IMG/VR virus record: IMGVR_UViG_3300043449_000492
Coordinates: 1 to 64,000 of that record
DNA: 64,000 bases
DNA from: a virus
Strand: one strand, 5' to 3'
Shown here: piece after piece, positions 28,077 to 37,976 of the stretch
How positions within the stretch are numbered: position 1 is the stretch's first letter
Layout: each line of letters opens with the position of its first letter
Program-made: the position numbers and the translations under genes
Notes under the pieces: generated by a model
Told to the model about the DNA's origin: nothing
What the model saw: the letters and a program-made list of their open reading frames with translations, nothing else
Databases searched by the model: none

Positions 28077-29540
28077 ATGAGTTCAATTGGAAATATTTTT
28101 GATTTACTACAAATTGGTGTTATTGCATCTGGTGGTGATCCTAACGGTAAGGGTGATAAGAAGGGAGATTTTCCTTCTGATAAATCATCAAATCAAAAAG
28201 TCATTCTACCTATGACACAGGATCCTGAGGGAGTAAAGCAAGAGCATCTAGCTTTCTCCCCAATGATGCATTCGCCGACAGCATTTTCACAGGGCGGATT
28301 TCAGGGTCATCTAGACCCAGGCGCACTTGTTTATTTTCTCAAGATGCCTGGCGAAACTGGAGGAATTATTCTTGGTCAAGCTAATGATCTAGTCAATTAT
28401 GATCAAGGTGCATCTGGTGGACAAAATCTACTCGGAGCACAATACTTTCAGGATCTATTTGATAGAGAAACTGGTGTTAATATTCCCCCAGAGATTAAAG
28501 AAACTGAAGAAGACGGTGTTAAAGTTAAAGCAATTAAAGAGAAGAATAAAAAGCATAAACATTCTCTACTTAAAGGCTTGCCTTCGCATAATGCAATGCA
28601 GCCGACTACGGGATATAAACTAGAAGAAATAACAAACGTCCCCACAGCAAAGCAAGAATTTAATGCATTGCCCACTACCGATATGATGAATATGATTCCT
28701 GGCAATCTTATGTCATTGCCTCAGATGTTTCAGGGACTCATGCAGGGCGGTGGTGGAGCTGGAGGGGGCGGACAAGGAGCAGGTGGTCAGGGAGCTGGGC
28801 AAGGAACTGCAAGCGGCTCAGCAGGACTAACCGCATCTTCTACCAGAGTAAAAGTAGAGAATCCAGAAACATCTAATACAGTCATTGGCTCAGTAGCGTT
28901 CATGACTGAAGATGATCCTATGATGGATCTATTACCTACTCCCATGGAGAGACTTGAGCAGCAACTTGATCCTACTATTTTTAATGCACTTAGTAGTATT
29001 TCTACGCTTACACAAGGCATGGCAGCATCTGATGTTTGTTCTTTTCAGACAGCCAGTCGAGTGCATTATGATACCTATATGTATAATGCAGAGACTCTAT
29101 TATCACAGGTCACATGTCTTGAAGACTTGTTTACCGCTATTCATAGATTGCAGCATGATACCTCATTATTCGGCCTTGAAAATTTAGCTCCTGTTTATTA
29201 TACTGTAGAGACTGCATGGGGAAATGCTAATGTTGTTATCTCTCATGCTGATATTGGACTAGAATATGCTAATGCTAATGTGCAGAAACAATTTGCACAA
29301 TCAATGACCAATCCATCTAATAGTCCATCCGCAGGTGGCGGCGGAGGTGGAGGGAATATGTTCGGTAAGTCTGCCGAAAAGATGATGGACATGTTCAAGC
29401 GTCTAGGTCCTAATAATCAAAAAGAAGCAAAACAAATGCATGAGAAATTAAATCAGGGCGATGATGCACAGAAGCTATGGAAAATTGTAGAAAAAACACT
29501 CAAGGGAGGAAACCCTCTTGATCCTTCACTATTCAAATAA
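28077..29540 (+). CDS. Baseplate spike protein with gp5-type OB domain
   Basis: 487 residues. Residues about 55-105 (LAFSPMMHSPTAFSQGGFQGHLDPGALVYFLKMPGETGGIILGQ) resemble the OB-fold domain by which gp5 docks to gp27. The rest lacks the T4 lysozyme domain; instead there is a Gly/Gln-rich linker (about 220-250), a helical region and a second polyglycine patch. The C-terminus is helical. Placed between the hub gene and the beta-helix spike gene, it looks like one part of a divided gp5. Confidence 0.7.
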   Translation: MSSIGNIFDLLQIGVIASGGDPNGKGDKKGDFPSDKSSNQKVILPMTQDPEGVKQEHLAFSPMMHSPTAFSQGGFQGHLDPGALVYFLKMPGETGGIILGQANDLVNYDQGASGGQNLLGAQYFQDLFDRETGVNIPPEIKETEEDGVKVKAIKEKNKKHKHSLLKGLPSHNAMQPTTGYKLEEITNVPTAKQEFNALPTTDMMNMIPGNLMSLPQMFQGLMQGGGGAGGGGQGAGGQGAGQGTASGSAGLTASSTRVKVENPETSNTVIGSVAFMTEDDPMMDLLPTPMERLEQQLDPTIFNALSSISTLTQGMAASDVCSFQTASRVHYDTYMYNAETLLSQVTCLEDLFTAIHRLQHDTSLFGLENLAPVYYTVETAWGNANVVISHADIGLEYANANVQKQFAQSMTNPSNSPSAGGGGGGGNMFGKSAEKMMDMFKRLGPNNQKEAKQMHEKLNQGDDAQKLWKIVEKTLKGGNPLDPSLFK

Positions 29541-29552
29541 GGTGTGAAATAA

Positions 29553-30539
29553 ATGTCAGATACTAGAAAATCCGATAAGAACTTAGATCAAGATAAGAAG
29601 AAATCCCCCAAGAACTGGAAGGGTCCTCCAGATGCTCGTCGTGAAGAAGGAGCAGGCAAATATCCAAATCAGTTTCTCTCTGCTCATTCTCGCTCAGGTC
29701 ATAGCATTGTTATTGACGACTCTGAAGGTAAAGAGAGTATGACGTTTCAGCATCGTGGAGGTTCTGCGATGCAGTTTCTACCCAATGGTGCGATTCAGGT
29801 TGTGGCTCACAATTCAATGTATCATCTAGTCTTTGGACAAAATCGTCTTTCAATTACTGGTGCAAATGATCTTACCGTCAAGGGTGATGGATCAATGCTA
29901 GTATATGGAGACTTTAATAAGACAGTTCACGGCGATATCAATTGGACAGCTACTGGTGACTTTAATGTTACTGCTGAGAATATGAATAGTCATATTAGAG
30001 GCAATATAGACACACAAGCAAAGAATGAAACAAAAAAGCTTGAAGGATCTATGGCTGTCAAAGCGCAGGGAGCTATTGCAATGGCTTCTAAAGATTCGCT
30101 TACTGCAGTATCGCTAGGTGATCAAGTGCATATTGGTGGGGGCTCGGGACTCAATCTCTTTGCTAACGAAGGTAATATCACAGGTAATGTTGAGAAAGGT
30201 AACTTTCACTTTGAAGCTAAAGATGGAACATTTGAAGCAAAGATTAAAGACGCTATTAAGCTTCTCTCTGATTCGGGAGCAATGCATCTAATCGCTCAAG
30301 AAGCAGCAAACATTATTGCTAAGAGCGGGAACATTCATATCAACTCACAGTCTGGTGATATTCACGTTAAGGCTGATTCAGGTATGCATCATCTAGACGC
30401 TTCGCTCTCATATATGCAAAGTGGAACATCGCAAGCAGGATCACCAGAAGAAGCCACAGGTGCTACAGGTGAAGCGACAGCAGCTAAGACTACCTCTGGA
30501 GTTCAGAGTGATTCTAAGGCTTTAGGCAAACTCAACTAA
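29553..30539 (+). CDS. Spike protein with gp5 C-terminal type beta-helix
   Basis: 328 residues. After a charged N-terminus (to about residue 60) the sequence becomes a run of short beta repeats (LTVKGDGSMLVYGDFNKTVHGD, NVTAENMNSHIRGNIDTQ, IHINSQSGDIHVKADS), the pattern of the triple-stranded beta-helix needle of gp5/VgrG-type spikes. Ala/Thr-rich tail. No lysozyme domain. Likely the membrane-piercing needle. Confidence 0.8.
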   Translation: MSDTRKSDKNLDQDKKKSPKNWKGPPDARREEGAGKYPNQFLSAHSRSGHSIVIDDSEGKESMTFQHRGGSAMQFLPNGAIQVVAHNSMYHLVFGQNRLSITGANDLTVKGDGSMLVYGDFNKTVHGDINWTATGDFNVTAENMNSHIRGNIDTQAKNETKKLEGSMAVKAQGAIAMASKDSLTAVSLGDQVHIGGGSGLNLFANEGNITGNVEKGNFHFEAKDGTFEAKIKDAIKLLSDSGAMHLIAQEAANIIAKSGNIHINSQSGDIHVKADSGMHHLDASLSYMQSGTSQAGSPEEATGATGEATAAKTTSGVQSDSKALGKLN

Positions 30540-30542
30540 ATA
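30536..30542 (+). promoter_or_regulatory. Candidate late promoter CTAAATA
   Basis: CTAAATATAG, overlapping the spike-gene stop and 22 nt before gene 25. Same extended form as the box at 12277. Confidence 0.55.
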
Positions 30543-30564
30543 TAGTAACCAGTAGAGGACTAAA

Positions 30565-30969
30565 ATGGCTTACGCTATTCTCACAAATAATTATCCAGAT
30601 GCAGATTTGGATCTAGACTTTCTAAGAAATCCTACTACATCAGATGTTGTTAGAAAGACTGGTGAAGAAGCTATTAAAAGATCAGTTAGAAATCTCATCT
30701 TTACCAACTTTTATGATCGCCCATTTAGATCATATATCGGTTGTTCTGTTAGACAAATCCTATTCGAGAATATGGGTCCTCTCACCGAGACATTTCTAGA
30801 GACTGCCATTAGAGATGTGATAAATAATTTTGAGCCAAGAGTCCGACTTATCTCTGTTAAGGTCTCAGCAGACTTTGATAGAAACGGATATTCTGCTGGT
30901 CTAGAATACATCATCAATAATCGTGAAACGCCTATTATAACAAGTTTATTTCTGGAGCGTATTAGATGA
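30565..30969 (+). CDS. 25: Baseplate wedge protein gp25
   Basis: 134 residues, the same length class as T4 gp25 (132). Motifs: DLDFLRNPTTSDVVRKTGEEAIKRSVRNLIFTN, FYDRPFRSYIGCSVRQILFEN and the PRVRLISVKV end typical of the gp25/gpW lysozyme-like family that links baseplate to sheath. RBS AGAGGAC. The TGA overlaps the NUMOD3 gene (ATGA). Confidence 0.95.
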   Translation: MAYAILTNNYPDADLDLDFLRNPTTSDVVRKTGEEAIKRSVRNLIFTNFYDRPFRSYIGCSVRQILFENMGPLTETFLETAIRDVINNFEPRVRLISVKVSADFDRNGYSAGLEYIINNRETPIITSLFLERIR

Positions 30970-31214
30970 TTTGGCACAAACATCATATAGGCAAACAAAA
31001 AACTATAGAAGAAAAAGAAAAGATTAGCAATACCCTAAGGGGATATAAAAGATCAGAAGATTCTAAGAAGAAGCAAAGTCAGACTATGACTGGTAGAAAA
31101 TTACCTCAGGAGCAAGTAGCAAAAATGATAGCCGGTAATACAGGTAAGAAACGATCTGAGGAGACGAAAGAGAAAATGCGACTCGCCTGGATTAGACGAA
31201 AGGGCAATCTATAA
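30966..31214 (+). CDS. NUMOD3-only protein, remnant of a homing endonuclease
   Basis: 82 residues consisting of NUMOD3-like DNA-binding repeats: IGKQKTIEEKEKISNTLRG, KRSEDSKKKQSQTMTGRKL, NTGKKRSEETKEKMRLAWIRRKG. No GIY-YIG or HNH nuclease motif. Such repeats normally form the C-terminal part of phage homing endonucleases, so this looks like a deleted endonuclease or a free DNA-binding protein. Inserted between genes 25 and 6, with A-rich composition. Confidence 0.8.
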   Translation: MIWHKHHIGKQKTIEEKEKISNTLRGYKRSEDSKKKQSQTMTGRKLPQEQVAKMIAGNTGKKRSEETKEKMRLAWIRRKGNL

Positions 31215-33292
31215 TGGCAATCTCAAATACAGCACTTAGAGTTGCAGAATTAGACTTCTTTAAGATTAAAGATAATCTTAAGAACTTTTTGCGTAGTCAG
31301 ACTCAGTTCAATGATTATGATTTCGAGGGATCAGGCATGTCTGTTCTATTGGACGTTCTTGCCTATAACACATACTACAATTCATTCTATATGAATATGG
31401 CAGCATCCGAAGCCTTTCTTGATACTGCACAAGTTCGTTCTAATATTCTATCACATGCTAAGCTTATTAACTATGTTCCTGAATCTGCACAGGGAGCATT
31501 AGCAAAGATCAATGTAGTTGTTACGCCTTCTACATCGGAAGATAGCACTCCAAATGTCATTTCACTTGATAGATATTCCAGACTAATTGGTCGAGACATT
31601 GATGGAAAGAATTTCACATTCGTCACCCTCAATTCAAATACTGCTGCAAAGGTAAACGGTTCATTCACATTTGCTAACGTAATGATCAAACAGGGTGAAG
31701 TTATCACTTATGAGTTTACTGCAGCAGCAAATAATGTGACCAGAAGATATCAGATTCCTTCTTCAAACGTAGACATGACGACTATTACAGTTACCGTGCA
31801 GGAATCATCCGCTAACACATATACTACAGAATATAAACATGCTGATGACATGACAGTCTTGACAAAAGATTCCAGAGTGTATTATCTTGAAGAAGACGAC
31901 CAGCTAAAGTATTCACTTTACTTTGGTGATGACATTCTTGGTAAGAGACCTACTGATGGTAATATCATTATTGTCACTTATCTCGATACACTTGGTTCTG
32001 TATCTAATAACATTTCAAAGTTTGTCTTTGCAGAATCTATTGCAGATCGTTATAGAGACAATGTTAGAATTACCACTGTTCAAGGATCATACGGCGGCGT
32101 AGATAAAGAAAATATTGAGAGCATTCGTTTTCGTGCTCCTTATTTCTATACTGCACAGAATCGTTGCGTCACAATCAACGATTACGAATCTCTTATTATG
32201 AAAGATTATAACAACATTGACTCTGTAGCAATTTGGGGCGGCGAGGACAATGATCCTGTTGTATATGGTAAGGTCTATCTTTCACTTAAGACCAAAAACT
32301 TCTATGCTCTATCTAATCTAGAAAAAGAAAAGATTAAAACCTCACTTATCAAGAATCGTAATGTTCTAACAATTATTCCAGAAATTGTTGATCCGGATTA
32401 CGTTTATCTTATGATTAGAGGAAGAGTTAAATACAATCCATCGCTAACATACAAGTCAGCAAACGAAATTCAAGATATCGTCAAAGAAGCAGTTGTGCGT
32501 TATAGCGATCAAGAACTAAGCAAGTTCAAGTCAACATTTAAAAAGTCAAAACTTCAGGCATATATTGAAGCTTCTGATCCATCTATCACAGGATCGGATA
32601 TCTATGTGTTTATGCAAAAGCGTGTTCCAATTAATATTAATCAGACCAAGAACTACTATATCAAGTTTAATGCTCCGCTTACTAAAGGCGACTACGTTAA
32701 AAAGCTATACACCTATCCCGAACTATCCGTTCTCGATAGTGGTAATGTAATTCGTCAAGTCTTTTTTGAGGAAGTTCCAAGTTCATTTACAGGTATCGAT
32801 GCCATTCAAGTCGTATCTGGAGGTATTAATTATGAGTCAACTCCTATTATCACAATTCAAGGTGATGGTACTGGAGCTACTGCAGTAGCTGAAATGGCAG
32901 GCAATAGAGTTAAGTCTATCAAAGTTACTAATAAGGGCGTTAACTATTCAAGAGCCACTGTTCTCATTTCTGGTGGTGGAGGCTCGGAAGCTTATGCTCT
33001 TCCTGTGCTTCAAGCAAGAAACGGAACTATCAGATCATTTTATTATAAGACAAACGGCGAAAAAGTTGTTGTCAACGAAAACGCAGGTACAGTAAACTAT
33101 AATACAGGCGAAGTTGTCCTTACAGCACTTAATCCATTGAATGTTACAAAGAATGAATACTATGGAACTGACATTCTAACACTCAATTCTGTTCCTTTTG
33201 AGGATATCATTGTTCCACAAAGAAATCGAATCCTCTCTATTGACGAAAACAATATTCAAAGCATTCAGCTCGAAATCATTGCGGAAACTTGA
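31214..33292 (+). CDS. 6: Baseplate wedge protein gp6
   Basis: 692 residues (T4 gp6 has 660). The N-terminal half follows the gp6/J-type family: LDFFKIKDNLKNFLRSQTQFNDYDFEGSGMSVLLDVLAYNTYYN-x-FYMNMAASEAFLDTA, then YGGVDKENIESIRFRAPYFYTAQNRCVTINDYES. A Gly-rich beta segment (GGINYESTPIITIQGDG) near the C-terminus is repeated in gp7 and gp8. gp6 forms the ring holding the wedges together. Confidence 0.95.
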   Translation: MAISNTALRVAELDFFKIKDNLKNFLRSQTQFNDYDFEGSGMSVLLDVLAYNTYYNSFYMNMAASEAFLDTAQVRSNILSHAKLINYVPESAQGALAKINVVVTPSTSEDSTPNVISLDRYSRLIGRDIDGKNFTFVTLNSNTAAKVNGSFTFANVMIKQGEVITYEFTAAANNVTRRYQIPSSNVDMTTITVTVQESSANTYTTEYKHADDMTVLTKDSRVYYLEEDDQLKYSLYFGDDILGKRPTDGNIIIVTYLDTLGSVSNNISKFVFAESIADRYRDNVRITTVQGSYGGVDKENIESIRFRAPYFYTAQNRCVTINDYESLIMKDYNNIDSVAIWGGEDNDPVVYGKVYLSLKTKNFYALSNLEKEKIKTSLIKNRNVLTIIPEIVDPDYVYLMIRGRVKYNPSLTYKSANEIQDIVKEAVVRYSDQELSKFKSTFKKSKLQAYIEASDPSITGSDIYVFMQKRVPININQTKNYYIKFNAPLTKGDYVKKLYTYPELSVLDSGNVIRQVFFEEVPSSFTGIDAIQVVSGGINYESTPIITIQGDGTGATAVAEMAGNRVKSIKVTNKGVNYSRATVLISGGGGSEAYALPVLQARNGTIRSFYYKTNGEKVVVNENAGTVNYNTGEVVLTALNPLNVTKNEYYGTDILTLNSVPFEDIIVPQRNRILSIDENNIQSIQLEIIAET

Positions 33293-36200
33293 TGGACAAC
33301 TCAAACAATAAAACATCATTATTAATTAGTTCTCAGGTACCTCAGTTCGTTAAAGACGATCATGAGACCTTCGTCAATTTCCTTGAAGACTATTATAAGT
33401 TTTTAGAGCAAGATGGTCAGCTAAGTTACGTCCAGAAGAACTTTCTACGTTTTTTGGACATTGACAATATCAATCAAGACATTAAAGAAGATGCTCTTTT
33501 TGAAGGACATACTGAAGAAGGTGGATATCACAGTTTTCTTCAAAAGATGTATGATAACTTTATTGCACTTATTCCTGCAAAAGTTCTTGCTGACAGAACC
33601 CTTATTCTTAAACATGCCAAGGACTTCTATCGTGCCAGAGGCTCTGAGAAGTCTGTTCGCTTTCTTCTACGCATTCTATTCAATAAGGAAATTAGCTTCT
33701 ACTATCCGAGACAAGATGTTCTCAAAGCATCTGACGGTAAGTGGTATATCGAAACTGCTATTAGAGTAGGAAACATTCAAGTCAATAATGTTTCTAATAC
33801 TAGTGCAGCAACTAAGTTCGTATCTAAACAAATTATTGGAGAAACATCAAACACAACGGCCATCGTTGAGTTCGTTGATACATTCTATGATAAAGGCAAA
33901 CTTGTCACTGAGTTAAAAATTTCTAACTTCGATAGAGAATTTTCTGCCAGTGAAATTGTTCACGCAAGATATGAAGAAAATGGAGAAGAAAAGTTTCTTT
34001 CTGGTAGACTCTATTCTGGTAGTATCTCATATGTTAGCTTGATTGATGGAGGTGTAGGTTATACTCTTGGTGAAGAAATTCCTATTGAAGGCGACGGAGC
34101 TAATGCTAAGATTATTGTTTCAAGAGTTACCAAAGGCTCTCTTACATCTATTGGTGTATTGAAACCTGGTGCTGGATTTAAAGTTGATGACAATATCTTC
34201 ATTCTCGGCGGTGGTGGAGACGGAGCTAATGGTCGTGTTTCTATTGTCGATCTATCTAACAAGTATCATCCAAACACATATCAGATTGTCGCTGATCAGA
34301 TTTATCTAGAAGCTAATACGCCAATTGGCAATACAATCTATGCTAATCTAAAACCTGAGATTATCGATCCAGCAAATAACTGGATTGCTAACTCTATGCA
34401 TTACTGGGCATATGCTAACTGTGGTCCTGTTCTCTTTGCTGAACTTGTGAGAGAAGGCGAAGGTTATACATCTATGCCTGTTGCTGATATTCAATCAAAT
34501 ACTGCAGTTAGGTCACTCGGTATTGTAGGTCGCATGGAGATTAGACGAGGTGGAGTGAATTATCAAGTTGGTGACACCATCGAGTTTGATAATCCATATG
34601 GTTCATTTGGCACAGGCGCATATGCTAATGTTACTAATGTTGCTGCTAATGGTATGATTACATCAGTTAACTGGGTCACTCAGCCTGGTCATTTCCCAGG
34701 CGGTGAGGGTTATAATCAAGCTACTCTACCACTAGCAAGAGTCGTTTCTGGAACAGGAAGCAATGCTTATATTGAAGTTGTAGCTACAATTGGTGACGGC
34801 GAACAACTTATTGAATCATCTACAACATTTGGTACAATTCTTGAAATTAAAGTTATTGCGGCAGGCGATGGATTCACCTATGCTCCGTTACTCAATCTTG
34901 CAAATATGTCAACAGGTTCAAACGCATCAGCTCTAGCCTATATTGTTCAAGGCACATATGTCTATCCAGGTCGTTATCTAAACGATGATGGCCATCTATC
35001 ATCTTATAACTTCCTTGAAGATAGAGACTACTATCAGAACTATTCTTATGTTGTTAAGATTGACGAACCTATTAGTAAATATAGAAAGCCCCTTAAGGAT
35101 CTAACTCACCCTGCAGGTATGAAGCTATTTGGTCAGTATGACTTTGTTACTAATAACTCTCTAAATGTTCGCACATCTGCTGCAAATACTATTAATAGCA
35201 AGATGGTTCTTTCTGAGTATTATGTCAATACAAATGATGTGACTAAGAGTGGTTCATATAATGTCAAGACTCTTGTGGGAACTTATGAACCTTATATCGG
35301 AACGGCAACATTCAATATTATGCCGACTTCAACAACGACATATGGTTCTAGAAACTCTAGAATTTATGTTAAGTCATTTAGACATAGCTATAAGTCTGGA
35401 CAAAAAGTATTTCTAAAGTTCAATCAAGGTTATGCAAACATCGTCAATGGACTCTATACCGTTGTAATGGCAAATACCAACTACTTTTCGGTTGATGTTG
35501 TAAATGGAAATACAAACATCATTACTCCTAAGCCTAATACATCTAATCTAGTATTAAGCTCAGGATCAGGTAATACAGTATCATTTATTAACGTAAGTTA
35601 TTGGGTAGCTAACTCAAACAATAAGTTTGACGTTGGCGATACTCTAAATGTTCGTGGCAATCTCGTTAGTGTCGTTTATGCTAGTCAGAACTCTGCGACA
35701 TTTGCAGTCTTTCCTGCAGTATCGGGAAATATTTCTGGTGAGGACTTCATTGTTCTTCAACAACCTTATCCAGCAAATGGTAATGTTATTATATACGATC
35801 CTAAGATTCGTATAAACTATTCCGACAAGAGACAGACTGCAAATGCAAGCGTATATCTCAAATTCCAAACAGACGATACAACATATGAAAATACATTCTA
35901 TGAAGTAACTACTGCTAACTCTGTGGCTTTCTCCGTTCAGCATAGCAATATTGCCAATGCGATAGTCAAGAATGGACTTGTGAGAGTTTATTCAAATACC
36001 ATAGTTGTAACAGCAAATAGTCATGACATTGTTGAAGGAGAGTCAATTTATCTTACATTCACTACTGGCGATGTTGCAAATGCAACCAGTAACTTCTACA
36101 ATGTATATCATTCTACTGCTAATACATTTAATATAGATACTCCTAATACTGTTATGACTGGAGGAGCTGTAGATATCAAGACAGCAAATATCACTGTTAC

Positions 36201-36609
36201 TGTTACTAATCATGGATTTAGAACAGACGATTCGATTTATATGTGGTTCACTTCTGGTGATATCGCAAATGTCTCAAATGGCTACTATACAGTTTTTGTT
36301 AAAGACATAAATACAATGTATATCACAGATTTTGGTGAGAAGATCGGATCTAATGGTGAGCTTACAATCTATAGAGGTTATATGAATGCCACTCTCACTA
36401 GAGCCGATCATGGATATAGTATCGGTGATTATGTTAGAGTAATGTTCGATTCAGGTAATCTCGCCAATATATCAAACGGAATCTACTATGTCAATGATGT
36501 TGCTGATAGTAGCACCTACAACATTGCACACAGAAATATCATTATATCAGGAAATCTAACTAACTTATTACCAAATAATTCAGGTAATGTTTATGTATCT
36601 AAAGCATAA
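33292..36609 (+). CDS. 7: Baseplate wedge protein gp7-like
   Basis: 1105 residues from ATG 33292, overlapping the gene 6 TGA; T4 gp7 has 1032. N-terminal block (SSQVPQFVKDDHETFVNFLEDYYKFLEQDG ... DRTLILKHAKDFYRARGSEKSVRFLLRILF) is the T4-like wedge initiator pattern. Several repeated Gly-Gly-x-G-Y-T beta modules follow (about 240-560). From about residue 680 to the end there are tandem modules in which short blocks of the type V-x-x-x-x-H-x-[FLI]-x-x-G-[DE]-x-[VI]-Y-[LM] recur, probably Ig-like. RBS weak; translation is probably coupled to gene 6. Confidence 0.8.
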   Translation: MDNSNNKTSLLISSQVPQFVKDDHETFVNFLEDYYKFLEQDGQLSYVQKNFLRFLDIDNINQDIKEDALFEGHTEEGGYHSFLQKMYDNFIALIPAKVLADRTLILKHAKDFYRARGSEKSVRFLLRILFNKEISFYYPRQDVLKASDGKWYIETAIRVGNIQVNNVSNTSAATKFVSKQIIGETSNTTAIVEFVDTFYDKGKLVTELKISNFDREFSASEIVHARYEENGEEKFLSGRLYSGSISYVSLIDGGVGYTLGEEIPIEGDGANAKIIVSRVTKGSLTSIGVLKPGAGFKVDDNIFILGGGGDGANGRVSIVDLSNKYHPNTYQIVADQIYLEANTPIGNTIYANLKPEIIDPANNWIANSMHYWAYANCGPVLFAELVREGEGYTSMPVADIQSNTAVRSLGIVGRMEIRRGGVNYQVGDTIEFDNPYGSFGTGAYANVTNVAANGMITSVNWVTQPGHFPGGEGYNQATLPLARVVSGTGSNAYIEVVATIGDGEQLIESSTTFGTILEIKVIAAGDGFTYAPLLNLANMSTGSNASALAYIVQGTYVYPGRYLNDDGHLSSYNFLEDRDYYQNYSYVVKIDEPISKYRKPLKDLTHPAGMKLFGQYDFVTNNSLNVRTSAANTINSKMVLSEYYVNTNDVTKSGSYNVKTLVGTYEPYIGTATFNIMPTSTTTYGSRNSRIYVKSFRHSYKSGQKVFLKFNQGYANIVNGLYTVVMANTNYFSVDVVNGNTNIITPKPNTSNLVLSSGSGNTVSFINVSYWVANSNNKFDVGDTLNVRGNLVSVVYASQNSATFAVFPAVSGNISGEDFIVLQQPYPANGNVIIYDPKIRINYSDKRQTANASVYLKFQTDDTTYENTFYEVTTANSVAFSVQHSNIANAIVKNGLVRVYSNTIVVTANSHDIVEGESIYLTFTTGDVANATSNFYNVYHSTANTFNIDTPNTVMTGGAVDIKTANITVTVTNHGFRTDDSIYMWFTSGDIANVSNGYYTVFVKDINTMYITDFGEKIGSNGELTIYRGYMNATLTRADHGYSIGDYVRVMFDSGNLANISNGIYYVNDVADSSTYNIAHRNIIISGNLTNLLPNNSGNVYVSKA

Positions 36610-36612
36610 ATA
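36606..36612 (+). promoter_or_regulatory. ATAAATA box at the gene 7/gene 8 junction
   Basis: CATAAATAATG overlaps the gene 7 stop. As a late promoter it would start transcription near 36618, ahead of the gene 8 TTG at 36636. Confidence 0.4.
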
Positions 36613-36639
36613 ATGTCAGATGAAGGAACACGTTTTTGA
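36613..36639 (+). other. Eight-codon ORF overlapping the gene 8 start
   Basis: ATG 36613 reads MSDEGTRF and stops at TGA 36637-36639, overlapping the gene 8 TTG (36636) in the -1 frame across TTTTT. Either a coupling leader peptide, or the true gene 8 N-terminus reached by a -1 slip or an undercalled T. Confidence 0.4.
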
Positions 36640-37961
36640 CCGCTATTAAGTCTAAAGATTTACAAATCTTCAATGCAGCACGTTTTAAGAAATCCGTGTC
36701 TGGCGTTGGAGCTGCTAATGTTTACTTCACATTTGGAAGAGCATATGCATGGGAAGATGAGTTCGATCCCCCTTTAGCAAATACAAGTATTGATGCATAT
36801 TATGAAGTATGGGATAATATGATCGGCGGTAAGAAAGTTACCGGTAACAATGTTCGTCATGCTATTCCTCGTAATAACTGGACTTCGGGTGCAATCTATA
36901 ATGGTTATGATAATTCTATAGATTCAAATGTTCTTATGAATGGAGAAGTCCCGTTCTATGTCGTTACCGACGAATGGAACGTCTATAAGTGTATTAGTAA
37001 TAACTATGGGGCTCTTTCTACATCTAAGCCAATTTCAATCTCAACAACATCTGATGTTCAGACACAAGACGGTTATATCTGGAAGTATATGTATACCGTA
37101 ACTGCAGAAGAGCAGCTACGATTTGTCACTGACGACTTTATTCCTGTTAGAACACAAGACATTAACGATCAATCACTGCAGTGGCAGGTTCAGAACAACG
37201 CTATCTCCGGTGCCATACATTATATTAAAGTTCTTGAGGGCGGCACATTTTATGCTAATGATATCTCCGTCATCATCAAAGGTGACGGTCAGGACGCTAA
37301 TGCTTTTGCTGTCAGAGACGTTACATCAAATTCAATTTCTGAGATTGTTGTTGATAATCTAGGCATCAATTACACATATGCTGCAATCTCATTCTATTCT
37401 ACGTCTGATGGCAAAGGTGCAGTAGCCCGAGCGGTCATTAGTCCTCCAGGCGGTCATGGATCGGATCCACTTGCTGAGCTTGGTGGTTCAAACATCATAA
37501 TCAATATGACGCTCAAGAATTATGAATTTGGTAAGTTGCCAGTTACAAATGAGTATAGACAGATTGCGCTTGTCGATAGTCCTCTAGTATATAATAAAGA
37601 CACTATTAGCTCAAACGCTGTTGTATCACAAACCACACAGATTGAATTGAATGGTGTGTCATCAGATTACTCAGTAGATGAATGGGTGTTCCAAGGCAGA
37701 AGCTTACCTAATTATACATTCAAGGGTAAAATTGTTGAATGGGATTCAGCAAACAATCTTCTTAAACTTGCTAATGTTACAGGTAAGCCTAAATCAGAGC
37801 TTTTGATTGGTGCTAATACAACGGCAGCTCGATTCCTGTCATCAATTACATATCCAGATTTACAACCTCGTTCTGGAAAAATTCTATATATAGATAACAT
37901 ACTCCCTATTGAACGTGCCGCAGATCAGGCCGAAGATTTCAAACTAGTTTTAAAGTTCTAA
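36636..37961 (+). CDS. 8: Baseplate wedge protein gp8
   Basis: 441 residues from TTG 36636 (GAAGGAAC upstream); T4 gp8 has 334. Family features: NVYFTFGRAYAWEDEFDPP near the start, NWTSGAIYNGYDNS, PFYVVTDEWNVYKCISNNYGALSTSKP and DGYIWKYMYTVTAEEQLRFVTDDFIPV. A Gly-rich insert (about 200-270) contains the same beta module found in gp6 and gp7. gp8 is a peripheral dimer in the T4 wedge. The start may lie further upstream if the TTTTT run is a frameshift point. Confidence 0.9.
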   Translation: MTAIKSKDLQIFNAARFKKSVSGVGAANVYFTFGRAYAWEDEFDPPLANTSIDAYYEVWDNMIGGKKVTGNNVRHAIPRNNWTSGAIYNGYDNSIDSNVLMNGEVPFYVVTDEWNVYKCISNNYGALSTSKPISISTTSDVQTQDGYIWKYMYTVTAEEQLRFVTDDFIPVRTQDINDQSLQWQVQNNAISGAIHYIKVLEGGTFYANDISVIIKGDGQDANAFAVRDVTSNSISEIVVDNLGINYTYAAISFYSTSDGKGAVARAVISPPGGHGSDPLAELGGSNIIINMTLKNYEFGKLPVTNEYRQIALVDSPLVYNKDTISSNAVVSQTTQIELNGVSSDYSVDEWVFQGRSLPNYTFKGKIVEWDSANNLLKLANVTGKPKSELLIGANTTAARFLSSITYPDLQPRSGKILYIDNILPIERAADQAEDFKLVLKF

Positions 37962-37976
37962 AAGGAAAAAAGTAAA

